A stretch of 64,000 bases of DNA from assembly GCF_035582795.1 (NCBI RefSeq), contig NC_134365.1, positions 222,163,887-222,227,886 of the forward strand. Direction: 5' to 3'. Source of the stretch: Mycteria americana (lineage: Eukaryota; Chordata; Aves; Ciconiiformes; Ciconiidae). The position numbers and the translations under genes are program-made. The notes under the pieces were generated by a model. That model made no database searches and was not told where the DNA came from. It was given only the letters and a program-made list of their open reading frames with translations. Numbering within the stretch: the stretch's first letter is position 1; the number at the start of each line of letters is the position of its first letter. This document shows positions 20,301 through 31,873 of this stretch, piece by piece.

Positions 20301-20742
20301 AAAAAAAATACAATAATAATAATAATAATAAATTGTAATGAAAAGGAAAACAACAAGACAGCGAGAGAGGAACAAAAGCCAGAACAAAACCCAACTGATG
20401 CAACCTCTCACCAGGTGCCGACCGACACCCAGCCAGTCCCCGAGCAGCGATCTCTGTCCCCTGGCCAACTCCCCCCAGTTTCTATACTGAGCGTGACATC
20501 GCATGGTATGGAATAGCCCTTGGGCCAGTTTGGATCAACTCTCTCGGCTGTGCCCCCTCCCAGCTTCTTGTGCGCCCGGCAGAGCACGGGGAGCTGAAAA
20601 GTCCTTGACCAGTGTAAGCAGTACTTAGCAACAACTACAGCATCAGCGTGTTACCAACATTATTCTCATACTAAATCCAAAGCACAGCACTATACCAGCT
20701 ACTGGGAAGAAAATTAACTCTATCCCAGCCAGAACCAGGACA
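20301..20742 (-). repeat. ERV-L 3' LTR, truncated at gene copy B
   Basis: On the minus strand the LTR starts TGTCCTGGTTCTGG at 20742, right after a purine-rich tract (AAGGGGTGGGCGC). It runs 442 bp to a (TAA)n/A-rich stretch (20301-20331) and then stops at the copy B coding sequence. The start matches the solo LTR at 6028; the 3' third is missing. Confidence 0.85.
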
Positions 20743-21731
20743 GCGCCCACCCCTTATTCTATACCATCTTCGTCATGCCCAGGTTCTACCCTTTCTGATA
20801 CATTCCAATTGATCTCCACCACTTTCCCTGTCTTTTGATATATGCACACAGATATCATTCCCTTGGTCTGTGGGCCATCCCCCTAAAATGTCCGTTGGGT
20901 TCATTTAGTCCGTGACTTTGGGCTCCATCTGGCATAACGGTCCTTCAGGGCAGGAGAGGTGGTGTGTGGTGCTGGCTTGTTGCACGCTGAGGCCAGTTCT
21001 GGTTCCATCACCGCTGCACTTTGCTTGCTTTCATCAATGTTCGTTCTCCATTAACCTGGGCGATTCTTACTGTAATACCGTTGATATGGCATATAGCAAC
21101 CATGGTTGTGATTACATGCAGTATTTTATAGCAATTAACATCAGACCATTCAGTCCATTGGCTATTCTCACCCAAAATCTAATCCCCTTGAGGTACACAG
21201 CGGGCTTCCCCATCCTTTCGCATGACCCACCAAGCGCACCCGGGTCCTTGAGCAAAAGCAATCCCACGAAGGCGTTTGCCTTTGCCCGAGGCAGGAGCAA
21301 CCCAGACTGTCTTCCCTGGCCTATTTTTTACGGGCACTACAGGGACTTTATCCCCTTCTACAGTACGTCAGAGCTTTGATTGGGCAGGGCCAGCTCCATT
21401 GACAGATCCCCTAGTGTTGACTACCCAGGTGGCCTTTGCTAAATGTGTATCCCGACGTTTGAATGTCCCAGCACCCGTTGCTCTCAGCGTAGTCTTTAAG
21501 AGTCCATTGTATGGTTTGATTTTCCCGGAGGCTGGTGCGTGACAGGGGATGTGATATACCCGCTCGATGCCGTGCTCCTTGGCCCAGGTGTCTCTGAGGT
21601 TGTTTGGGAAATGAGTCCCGTTGCCCGACTCAATTCTCTCTGGGGTGCCGTGTCGCCATGGGACTTGCTTTTCAAGGCCCAGGAGAGCGTTCCGGGCGGT
21701 GGCATGGGGCACGGGATATGTATCCAGCCAG
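20743..21731 (-). pseudogene. ERV-L integrase remnant and 3' region
   Basis: Minus-strand frames (21368-21735) give the integrase core from just after the first catalytic Asp region to its C-terminal end. The second Asp position reads Gly-Asn-Gly and the Glu is replaced by Lys, so the catalytic triad is lost. It is the continuation of the ERV-L remnant at 28069-30794 in the neighbouring unit, separated from it by the class I ERV. No env follows, as is usual for ERV-L. Confidence 0.82.
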
Positions 21732-21735
21732 CCGG

Positions 21736-22312
21736 TGTTGTCCCCAAAATCGGGCTTCACGTACCCGGTGTGCAAAATGCCAATACACGCACAGAGCAGA
21801 GGTATTCTATTGCATGTTTGCGCAGCTACGGGTGCCTGTCTCAAGACAGCACGCCACGCGTTCAAATTAACAGTCATTGATACACAAAGCATTAACATAT
21901 TCAACTTCCTAATACACATGCAATATTCTTCTATTAAATGATTGGTTAAAGTCTCTTCGCCCAGCGTGTAAATTAGTGCGCACGCTTAGTTGTTCTTCTT
22001 CAACTTCATCCTTTCAGTCGGTGGTATAATTGGGGTAGGTGGTGCGTGAGTCGGTGGTCGCGAGCTCCCCCTGCCCGCATTACCTTTCCCCTAGTTTCCT
22101 ACTTTCTTGGCAGATCTCAGCGGTTCTTCATGGTTTACTACCTAGACCAGTAACACATCAGTTACACTTCTGCTTTCGACAGCCACATGCTGCTTCTCAG
22201 ACCAAGGAACGTTGTCTAAGTTCCTATGGAGACAGGGTCGGGCTCTACGATGGATTTCTATAGCAACGTCAGCATTATGGGAATTGTATACTTACCTTTG
22301 ATTATTACAACA
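21736..22312 (-). repeat. Class I ERV 3' LTR, 577 bp
   Basis: On the minus strand it starts TGTTGTAATAATC at 22312, preceded by the polypurine tract AAAGGGGGGAAT (22313-22324). It ends GGGGACAACA at 21736. CCGG follows at 21732-21735, matching CCGG at 28065-28068 on the other side of the provirus. Confidence 0.85.
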
Positions 22313-22324
22313 ATTCCCCCCTTT

Positions 22325-23118
22325 GAGACTTATCGAAATCCAATTTTTCGACAAGTCTCACTTCTGTTTTGTACAACTAACAGATGGGATGGAGATGTTT
22401 GTCTAGTGATTAGACTTTTTAAACGTCTAAACGTGACACAAACAGTTATTACAATTATTACGAAGATAATTCAATTCTGTACTAGACTTTGTAACCATCC
22501 TCTCAGGGAGAATCCTAAACCATGTGAAACCTTATGAAGCCATCCTGTTTCCACTTTTCCTTTAGTGGCTCGTCTGGCCAAGGTTGAATGTAGACAAGAT
22601 CTCCCGGCTGAAAAGGATGGACAGGGGTATCCAAAGGCCAAGGTGTCCTCTCATTTAAATACCTATGAAACAAAGAGAAGATCTTCAAAAGAGAAATTAA
22701 ATACCCTTTAACTGTTCCCTGTCCTTTAATGTACGTTTGATAGGATATGCTTGTGCATACATTATCTCAAAGGGGCTTACTCTTCCTCTGGTTCTTGGAG
22801 TTACCCTAACTCTCAATAGGGCCTAAGGTAGGGCTCCTACCCGTTTGAGGTGAGCTTCCTGACACAATTTTGGAATTTGCCTCTTCAGAGTCCGATTCAT
22901 TCGCTCTCTCTTTCCACTGGATTGAGGTCTCCATGGGGTATGGAGATCCCATTTTATTTTCAAAATTTTTGATACTCCCTGTACTGCTTCTGCTATGAAA
23001 TGAGGTCCGTTATCAGAAGATATTCCTTCTGGAACACCAAATCTAGGAATTCTTTCTTTTAACATTACTTTCATTACCTCTCTTGCCTTATTGGTGCGAC
23101 AGGGGAAAGCTTCAGGCC
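22325..23118 (-). pseudogene. Class I ERV integrase, C-terminal half
   Basis: The minus strand encodes the second half of the integrase core, with an S-D-N-G-P-H-F motif and a following region in which the Glu context is altered (SGKRERMNR), and then the C-terminal domain near 22540-22620. The first half of this integrase lies beyond the CR1, at 24198-24450. No clear env frame is present between integrase and the polypurine tract; env appears deleted. Confidence 0.85.
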
Positions 23119-23124
23119 AACCAG

Positions 23125-24191
23125 GTAAAGAACTGGCTGGACGGCCGGGCCCAAAGAGTGGTGGTGAATGGAGTTTACTCCGGTTGGCGGCCGGTCACAA
23201 GCGGTGTTCCCCAGGGCTCGGTGTTGGGGCCAGTTCTGTTTAACATCTTTATCAATGATCTGGACGAAGGGATCGAGTGCACCCTCAGTAAGTTTGCAGA
23301 TGACACCAAGTTGTGTGGGAGTGTTGATCTGCTGGAGGGTAGGCAGGCTCTGCAGAGGGACCTGGACAGGCTGGATCGATGGGCTTGGGTGAATTGTATG
23401 AGGTTTAACAAGGCCAAGTGCAAGATCCTGCACTTGGGCCACAGCAACCCCATGCAACGCTACAGGCTTGGGGAAGAGTGGCTGGAAAGCTGCCTGGCAG
23501 AGAAGGACCTCGGGGTGTTTGTTGACAGCCGCCTGAATATGAGCCAGCAGTGTGCCCAGGCGGCCAAGAAGGCCAATGGCATCCTGGCCTGTATCAAAAA
23601 TAGCGTGGCCAGCAGGACTAGGGAAGTGATTGTGCCCCTGTACTCGGCACTGGTGAGGCCACACCTCGAATACTGTGTTCAGTTTTGGGCCCCCCACTAC
23701 AAGAGGGATATTGAGGTACTGGAGCATGTACAGAGAAGGGCAACGAAGCTGGTGAAGGGTCTGGAGCAGAAGTCTTATGAGGAGCGGCTGAGGGAGCTGG
23801 GACTGTTTAGCCTGGAGAAAAGGAGGCTGAGGGGAGACCTCATCGCTCTCTACAGCTGCCTGAAAGGAGGCTGTAGAGAGGTGGGGGTCGGTCTCTTCTC
23901 CCAGGTAACAAGTGATAGGACAAGAGGAAATGGCCTCAAGTTGCGCCAGGGGAGGTTTAGACTGGATATTAGGAAATTTTTCTTCACCGAGAGGGTTATC
24001 AAGCATTGGAACAGGCTGCCCAGGGAAGTGGTTGAGTCGCCATCCCTGGAGGTATTTAAAGGACGTTTGGATGAGGTACTTATAGACATGGTGTAGTGGT
24101 GGTTTTTGGCAGTGTTAGGTTTATGGTTGGACTCGATGATCTTAAAGGTCTTTTCCAACCTATATGATTCTGTGATTCTGTGATTTCTGTG
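23125..24191 (+). mobile_element. CR1 LINE, 5'-truncated, with intact TSD AACCAG
   Basis: It encodes the last 337 codons of CR1 ORF2 in one open frame (from VPQGSVLGP and FADDTKL to the natural end near 24096) plus the 3' tail. AACCAG stands at 23119-23124 and 24192-24197. The integrase coding sequence on either side joins in frame across one copy of the duplication, so this is an undisturbed insertion and not the recombination point of the tandem array. Confidence 0.92.
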
Positions 24192-24197
24192 AACCAG

Positions 24198-26384
24198 AAA
24201 AAGTATCTACCAGGACTAACAAACGTTTATACCGGTTACATCTAGGTAACTAGGACAGATCTATTTGCCACTACTCCCCGGGCATTATTCCTCATTTTAC
24301 ATTTCCTCCTATTGTTTTCTTTTCCACCTTTGGATTGTTAGCACAACATACGGAACATTTTTTTAACACTATGATGTCGGCAATACTTTGCATTTGTGGT
24401 CCCATAACATATTTTGTTTTGCAGTAAGGACCAATGCGTCAGAGCCCCTATGCGTTTCTTGGTGCAATTTCTTGAATGCAAATTCCATTATCCTTTTGGG
24501 GATTAGAAGTTGGTTTCAAGGTGTCATCCACCATCCCTGTTCGTTTTTATACAATCCAATTGTTCAGCTAATTGATCTTCCTTTTCAGTGTATTGTGGTG
24601 GAGTTAGTTCTAGACGACGTCCTGGGATTAAAGCTCCTTCCACATTCGACCTTTTCAGGGCTGCTTCTTTTGCAGCTATGTCCGCTTTCCGATTTCCCTG
24701 ATTAGATCACTGTTCCCTTTTTGGGGTGCGCCCTGCAATGAATTATTGCAGCTTTCTTTGGCTGTAATACAGCTAATTTCAGTTCCATATTTAACAGGAG
24801 TTCCTTGTCAGTTTACAAGTCCCCTTTCTTTCCAAATTGCCCTGTGAGCATGGGCAACTCCAAAAGCATAGTTTGGATCTGTGAAAGTATTAGCCTTTTC
24901 CCAGTACTTTTCTTCTGGAGCTCGAGTTAGAGCAATCAATTGCACCTTCTGGGCTGAAGTATTTTGAGGCAAAGATTCGGCTTCCAAAGCATGGTCTCTG
25001 GTCACTACTGCATATCCAGCCCATCGCTTTCCTCCGGACATGAAACTTGAGTTAGGGCTCCTAAAGCCACCTGCTGCCTCTCATGCACAGATAGCTGAAA
25101 GGGTTCTTCTAAATTTGGAAGTCCTCATGCAGGGGCTTCCATAAGTCTTTTCTTGATTTCCTCAAAACACTTTTGACACTCAGCAGTCCATTCAAATAGT
25201 CCCTCCGGAGCCTTGATGGCAGCATGCGGTGGTTTAGCGATCGCTCCAAAACTAGGAATCCACAGCCCACACCGTCCAGCCCTACCCAAGAATCCTCTCC
25301 GCTCTTTTTTTGATGCAGGCACAGCAATTCTGCCAACTGCCTCCTTCCGCTCTGCGCTCAATTTCCTCTGTCCCTGCGTGATTTCAAATCCCAGGTATCG
25401 AACTCTATCTTTTGCTATTTGTGCCTTTTGTTTTTGGAGACGTGATATCCTGCGAGTCCTGCAAAGTTCAGCAAACTAACTGTAGCTTCAAAACATTCAC
25501 TGTACTTGCTTGAGCCAATTAATAAACCATCACCATATTGCAACAAGGTCATGTGTCCATTATTACCTTGCCATCGTTCCAATTCTTCTGCCAGTAGGTT
25601 ACCAAATAACGTTGGGCTGGTTTTGAATCCTGTGGTAGTACAGTCCAACATAATTGAGTCTTTCGTCCGGTGGTCGGGCTTTCCCATTCGAAAGCAAAGA
25701 TGCGCTGACTCTGTTCATCCACCGGAATGCAAAAGAAAGCATCTTTTCAATCTAGAACTGTAAAATACAGATGATTTTCAGGGATGGAAGCAAGGGAAGT
25801 ATAGGGCTTTGGCACCGCAGGGTGGACATCGACTGTGTGAGAGTTAATTTCCCACAGGTCCTGTACCAACCCATATTCTTGAGAATTCGGCTTTCTTACT
25901 GGCAAAATGGCAGTATTACATTCTGATTGACACTCCCGTAATAGCCCATATTCTACAAAAGAATTAATGAGTGCTTCCAGTCCTTTCCACCCCTCTCATC
26001 CCATAGGGTATTGTTTCTTTCTTACCGGTTGGGCTCCAGAGTTCAACTCAGTTTGGACTGGGGAAACGCTTTTTGCTCGTCCCGGCTTCCCCGACGCCCA
26101 TACCAGCGGTATCGCTGCATTCAATCCTTCTTCGGGAACGTCGGCATTTTCATCCCTTTCACCTTGAGTCAGCAGACCCATTTGTGCTTTCCAGGCGTTT
26201 TCTGGGGGAATGTGCAGCTGTACCAAATTTTCAGAAGAAGTTATTTGTGCATTTAACTTGCACAGCAAATCTTGCCCCGACAATGGCAAGGGGCACTCTG
26301 GCATGTAAAGAAATGAACGACTTACCGTGGTATTTCCAATTGTACACTCCACTGGTTGTAAGAATGACCTTCGAGTCCTTTTCC
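24198..26384 (-). pseudogene. Class I ERV pol remnant, unit 2
   Basis: Copy of the 208-2400 remnant, offset 23,984, with one substitution (25989). In this unit the rest of the provirus is present: LTR and integrase C terminus lie to the left across the CR1 at 23125-24191, and gag and 5' LTR lie to the right, giving one provirus from 28064 down to 21736. Confidence 0.85.
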
Positions 26385-26417
26385 CGGTGGCACCAATGAC
26401 ACTAGTCTTGATTTTAC

Positions 26418-27609
26418 TTAAAGGTCCTGTACAATCAGGTAGGACGAGTGAGTTGCTCCGCTATCTATTAAGAAATCTATTGTTTCGTTCCCCAGCTTTG
26501 CTGGAACAAGAGGATCGGCTGGGGAAACTTTAATATATTCCTCCGGCCCCCTGCAGGCCAATCCCATCTCTGCCAATACCTCAGCAACTGCCTCTGCTCC
26601 TCTTTCCTGGTCATTCGAAAGGCATGGGCAATCTCTTTTCCAGTGGCCCTCTCGCTTACAATACGCACACTGCTTCGCTCCGAAAGGAATATCACTATGA
26701 CTTTCCCCGGTATTCCCACGATTTCCTCCTCTACCTCGAAAGCCTCCTCTAAAATTTCCTCTGCCTCCTCCTCTGCCTCTTCCTTGCCCTTCTGACAAGG
26801 TGGCCAACAAGGAAGCTTGTAATTTTGATTTCTTTTGTTTTTCCTTTTCCCGGTTATTACAACCTTTGCAAGCAGTTGATAATAATGGGGATATCGTCAT
26901 GCCATCAGCACCATCCACTTTCTGCAATTTCTTTCTAATGTCGGGTGCTGCCTGACCAATGAACAACACATTAAGAAGTCTAGAATCATTCTCATCCGCG
27001 GGGTCCAAATTAGCCCGCTTCCCAGCTGCTTCACATAATTTTTCAGAAAAGACCCATGGGGGGTCTTCATCTCCCTGTCGTATTTCACACAGTTTTGCCC
27101 AGTTCTGTGGCTTCTGGATTCCACGCTGGATTCCACACAGAATACATTTTTGGCATTCTCTTATTCCCTGTGACCCTCCACCAGTGTTTGGATCCCACCC
27201 GGGCTCCCCCCTGGGGAGACAGGCATCTAGGTATTCTCTGTAGTAAACAAATATTCCAAAAGAGCCTGACTGTCACCCCAATTAGGATTAGGAGTCATCA
27301 TTACAGTTTTATGAGGCGCAACTAACACCTCAACATCCTCATCCTTTTCCTCTGTACCATTCGTTTTTGTTTTACAGCTTGTACAACGAGAATTGCTATT
27401 CTTTTTCTTGACCAAATAGACACCATTTTGGTAGTTAGAATCCACAAGCCCACAGTTCTTCCAACTTCCCAATTGTTTCTTAAAGCAAAGAACACATCTA
27501 CATACGGTATTTCATCCCATTTTTCACTCCTTCGACAGAATAACATTAATTGTAATACGGTATTATACTTCTTAGATCCATTTTCAGGCCATTTTTCACC
27601 ATCATCCAA
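26418..27609 (-). pseudogene. Class I ERV gag-protease remnant, unit 2
   Basis: Copy of 2434-3625 with the same frame breaks, the same CCHC knuckle and the same DSGAT protease motif. Confidence 0.83.
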
Positions 27610-27644
27610 TTGATATTGCGGCCGCCATTGATTACGATATCGTT

Positions 27645-27696
27645 TCGCTACCGATCGCTACCGATCGCTACCGATTCGCTACCGTATCGCTACCGA
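27645..27696. repeat. Short tandem repeat TCGCTACCGA, unit 2
   Basis: Identical to 3661-3712, five units. Confidence 0.9.
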
Positions 27697-28064
27697 TAAA
27701 GCCTAATCTGATGTTTCCTACCCTATTCACAGACCCAGAACAGAATGGGGGACGTCTCCCACCACTAAAACAGGCGGTAGAAACAGTATGCTGCTGCGGC
27801 GTACCTCTCTTCGATGCGCCTCACGCAGAGCCCAGATGGGACAAAATGTCCCCAGATGCAGGCTACTTCCCAAAGGACTTTTCCTTTTTCCCTTGATCAG
27901 GTAAGGCCTCTTTTCCAACAGCGTTGCACCGTTGTGTCGCTTACCGCCTGACTGCAGGAGAGGAGCCGATGGAGTCCCCGATCAACAGGTCGGTGCGCGC
28001 TGCGGTTCTCCTCCCCAACATCCACATGAGGTGAATTGTGTGGTTATATTTGATTATCACAACA
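27697..28064 (-). repeat. 5' LTR/leader of the class I ERV, unit 2
   Basis: Starts at 28064 on the minus strand and is flanked by CCGG at 28065-28068. It pairs with the 3' LTR at 21736-22312 of the same provirus. The inner border is not placed. Confidence 0.6.
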
Positions 28065-28068
28065 CCGG

Positions 28069-28696
28069 TGGTTGCTTCCACCATTGTAAGCACATGGCGC
28101 TTGCCTTGGCGGGTTTCTGGGAGTGGGATAGAATGGATCTGCCAGGCCTCCCCATATTTCTATTTCAGCCATCGTCCTCCGTGCCAGCGAGCCTTTAACC
28201 ACTTGACTGCAGATCCACCTGCTGGTTGTTTTGATGTTCCTCAGTGGCCCGGCTCTTGGGTATGTGAGCATCTACGTGACGTATTTTACAACCAGGTTCT
28301 CCACCCGGGCAGCAATGTCTTGCCACGCTGCGGCAGCACAGACAGGTTTGCCTCTGCGCTGCCAGTTGCTCCGCTTCCACTGCTGCAAGCACCCCCACAG
28401 AGCAATTGCACTTAAACGTGACCCCCTCACTCCACGTAGCATCAGATGCATGAGGCGTAGAGGGGACCCTCCCTTTGGACATCCAGCCCAGCACCAGCAG
28501 TCGGGGTGCCAGCAGGAGCTGTGCTTCAGGACCAACCACTTCCAAAGCAGCTCGAACCCCTTCATATGCTGCCAGTATCTCTTTCAAGTTGGAGTACAGC
28601 GGGCCTGGGATCCTCTGTATCCCCGACTCCAAAACCCTAAGGGTCAACCTCGAGTCTCCCCTGGTGCTTTCTGCCAGAGGCTCCAGGTAGGGCCAT
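28069..28696 (-). pseudogene. ERV-L RNase H/integrase start, unit 2
   Basis: Copy of 4085-4712. Its integrase continues at 21731 after removal of the class I provirus and one CCGG. Confidence 0.8.
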
Positions 28697-28701
28697 TCTC
28701 C

Positions 28702-29512
28702 TGTCGCAGATGGAGTGAGTGTGCACTTCACTCGTTAGAGAAAAGTAAAAAAATATAGTTTATTGATACAGAATAGGGAGTTAACAAAGTTCAATGCGAC
28801 AGTGTTTTAATAAGATTCGATGGCGAGGTGCACTTGATTATTTACTGCATAGAGGACAGGGTCAGACAAAACTGTCAGGGAGACCCTCCCGTTGAGTCAT
28901 GAGGTTCGGAAAAGATCCCCTTGCTTTCTAAACTCCTTCTCAGAGAGGAGTCTAGGTGCGGCTAGATCCAGTCCTAGTCCCAGACTTGGTCAACGGTTTA
29001 TGTCTAAAGGATTATATATGTGCGCAATCAATCCTTTATATCACTTAGCTAAGATTTCAAAGTTTAGCATGCTATTAGTCACTTACCGAGGATCTGTTGC
29101 GGCAAGGAATCTCTCAACCTCGAGGAGTAACCTTGAGAGGCGTCCCTGCTCAAGGGGAGATCCTGGCGTGCAGCCCGCTGCCGTGCAGGAGAGCTCAAAG
29201 GGCTCTTGGGCTGCTCACTATTTATGGGGGATAAGATGACTGACTCATAGTCATATTTGCATGCCGACCACAGGTTTTAGTTTCTTGGGTGGGTGCACAA
29301 CACAATAGCCCTAGGCACAACACAATAGCCCAACACAGGCTATTGTTGGGCTAATAGCCCAACCCTTAGGTTATTGTGTTGTTATCTGTCTCCTGAATCC
29401 ACTTTGAGCCGATGGTGACCAGATGCATCCATTTACAATCACCACTGGTGGTTATCACCTAAGCAGGGTTGCAGGAGATAAAGGTCGAGGGCGGGGGAAG
29501 CACACCATCACA
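28702..29512 (-). repeat. Solo LTR (tRNA-Ser-primed family), unit 2
   Basis: Copy of 4718-5528, with TCTCC on both sides (28697-28701, 29513-29517) and the same inverted-repeat cluster at ~29296-29382. Confidence 0.88.
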
Positions 29513-29517
29513 TCTCC

Positions 29518-30006
29518 CCGGCTGCGGTGTAGAGCACATTCTTTACATCTTGCCCTGCCTGGACTGGCCCAAGGGCTACTGCGTGAACTGTCTCCCGTTC
29601 AATGTGTTCAAAGGCTTGGCGTTGCTCAGGGCCCCACTTGAAATCGTTCTCCTTCGGGGTCACTTGATAGAGAGGGCTTGCGATCAGACTGTAATTTGGA
29701 ATATGCATTCTCCAAAAACCCACAACGCCTAAGAAAGCTGGTGTTTCCTTTTTGCTAGTTGGTGGAGACATGGCTGTTACTTTGTTGGTCACACCCACTG
29801 GGATCTGACGACGTCCACCGGGCCATTTTATTCCTAAAAACTGGATCTCCTGTGCAGGTCCCTTGACCTTACTTTGCTTTATGGCAAAACCGGCTTTCAG
29901 GAGGATTTGGACTCTTTTCTTCCCTTTCTCAAAAACTTCTTCTGCTGTATTGCCCCACGCGATGATGTCATCAATGTATTGCAGATGTTCGGAGCTTCAC
30001 CCTGTT
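29518..30006 (-). pseudogene. ERV-L RT palm/connection, unit 2
   Basis: Copy of 5534-6022 with the YIDD-type box. Confidence 0.83.
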
Positions 30007-30011
30007 CCAGT

Positions 30012-30584
30012 TGTGCTGGTTATGGCTGGGATAGAGTTAATTTTCTTGATAGTAGCCAGTATGGGGCTATGGTTTGGATTTGTGCTGAAAACACTGTCGA
30101 TAACACGCTGATGCTGTAGTTGTTGCTAAGTACTGCTTACACTGGTCACGCACTTTTCAGCTCCCCGTGCTCTGCCAGGCGCTCGGGAAGCTGGGAGGGG
30201 GCACAGCCAGGACAGTTGGTCCAAACTGCCCAAAGGGCTATTCCATACCATATGGCGTCATGCTCAGTATAGAAAGCTGGGGAAGAAGAAAGTAGAAGGA
30301 AAGAGGGGACATTGGGAGTGATGGCGTTTGTCTTCCCAAGTCACCTGATGGAGCCCTGCTTTCCTGGAGATGGCTGAACCCCTGCCTGCCCAAGGGAAGG
30401 AGGGAATGAATTCCTCGCTTTGCTTTGCTTGCGTGCGGCTTTTGCTTTCCCTATTAAACTGTCTTTATCTCAACCCACGAGTGTTCTCACTTTTACCCTT
30501 CCGATTCTCTCCCCCATCCCAGTGGGGGGGAGTGAGCGAGCGGCTGCGTGGTGCTCAGTTGCCGGCTGGGGTTAAACCACGACA
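30012..30584 (+). repeat. ERV-L solo LTR, unit 2
   Basis: Copy of 6028-6600 with CCAGT at 30007-30011 and 30585-30589. Confidence 0.93.
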
Positions 30585-30589
30585 CCAGT

Positions 30590-30794
30590 GCAGTCTGGAT
30601 CAGTCCCTGGCAAATGGTGGGGCTGTGTTTCCACCCCTGGGGCAGTCGATTCCAGGTGGACTGGACGCCCCTCCAGGTGAAAGCAAGCTGTGGCCTGCAC
30701 TCTGCTGCCAAAGGCATTGAGAAAAACGCATTAGCGATATCAGTTGTGGCACACCACTTGGCTGCCTTTGACTCCAGGTCGTGCTGAAGTTCTA
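30590..30794 (-). pseudogene. ERV-L RT fingers/palm, unit 2
   Basis: Copy of 6606-6810; the right border is the CR1 at 30795. Confidence 0.83.
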
Positions 30795-31779
30795 GCATAG
30801 AATCATAGAACCATAGAACCATAGAATCATAGAATGCTTTGGATTGGAAGGGACCTTTACAGGTCCCCTAGTCCAACCCCCCTGCAAGAGCAGGGACATC
30901 TGTAACTAGATCAGGTTGCTCAGAGCCGCCCATCCAACCTGACCCTGAATGTCTCCAGGGATGGGGCCTCCACTCTGGGCAACCTCTTCCAGTGCTTCCC
31001 CAGCCTCATTGTGAAAAATTTCTTTCTTAAATCCAGTCTAAATCTGCCCTCCCTTAGTTTAAAACGATTGCACCTTGTCCTGTCACAACAGGCCTTGCTA
31101 AAAAGTCTGTCCCCCTCTTTCCTGTAGGCCCCCTTTAAGTAATGTAAAGCTGCTATAAGGTCTCCCGCAGCCTTCTCTTCTCCAGGCTGAACAACCCCAA
31201 CTCTCTCAGCCTCTCCTCGTAGGAGAGGTGCTCCAGCCCTCGCATCATTTTCGTGGCCCTCCTCTGGACTCGCTCCAACAGCTCCATGTCCTTCTTGTGC
31301 TGAGGGCTCCAGAGCTGGACGCAGCACTGCAGGCGAGGTCTCACCGGAGCAGAGCAGAGTGGCAGAATCCCCTCCCTCGACCTGCTGGCCACGCTTCTTT
31401 GGATGCAGCCCAGGATACGGTTGGCCTTCTGGGCTGCGAGCACACATCGTTGGCTCATGTCCAGCTTTTCGTCCATCAGTACCCCCTAGTCCTTTTCGGC
31501 AGGGCTGCTCTCGATCACATCATCGCCCAGCCTGTATTGAAACTGAGGATTGCCCCGACCCAGGTGTAGGACCCTGCACTTGGCCTTGCTGAACTTCATG
31601 AGGTTCACACAGGCCCACTTCTCCAGCTTGTCCAGGTCCCTCTGCATGACATCCCGTCCTTCTGGCGTGTCAACTGCACCGCTCGGCTTGGTGTCATCCG
31701 CCAACTTGCTGAGGGTGCACTCGATCTGGCTGTCAATGTCACTGATGAAAATATTGAACAGCCCTGGTCCCAGTACGGC
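30795..31779 (-). mobile_element. CR1 LINE, 5'-truncated, unit 2
   Basis: Copy of 6811-7795 with the same disabling changes. Confidence 0.9.
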
Positions 31780-31873
31780 TCAAAGCGGATTCGGGAGACA
31801 GAGAACGCCACCATAGCCAAGGGCTAACTTGAGCAATGTGCCCAGCTAACCACAGTGCTGGTCAATGGCCGAC

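Larger units (their letters stand above)
208..24191. repeat. Tandem segmental duplication, unit 1 (23,984 bp)
   Basis: The segment is followed directly by a second copy (24192-48180) in the same orientation. Homologous positions are offset by 23,984 bp up to the hexamer array and by 23,990 bp after it. I found substitutions at 2005 and 8656 (a repeat ERV and a gag-like remnant), 19538 and 19568 (intron 3 of gene copy B), one 6-bp change in the hexamer array, and then a cluster of about 14 differences from 22760 to ~24000. The unit contains gene copies A and B plus nested transposable elements. Confidence 0.93.

Noticed and set aside
22325-22600. Possible env gene of the class I provirus
   Set aside because: Only integrase C-terminal sequence and short non-matching frames lie before the polypurine tract; no surface or transmembrane motif is visible.
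23119-24197. CR1 at 23125-24191 as the crossover point that made the tandem array
   Set aside because: It has matching AACCAG on both sides and the integrase frame joins across it, so it is the undisturbed insertion. The chimeric copy is the one at 47115-48180.
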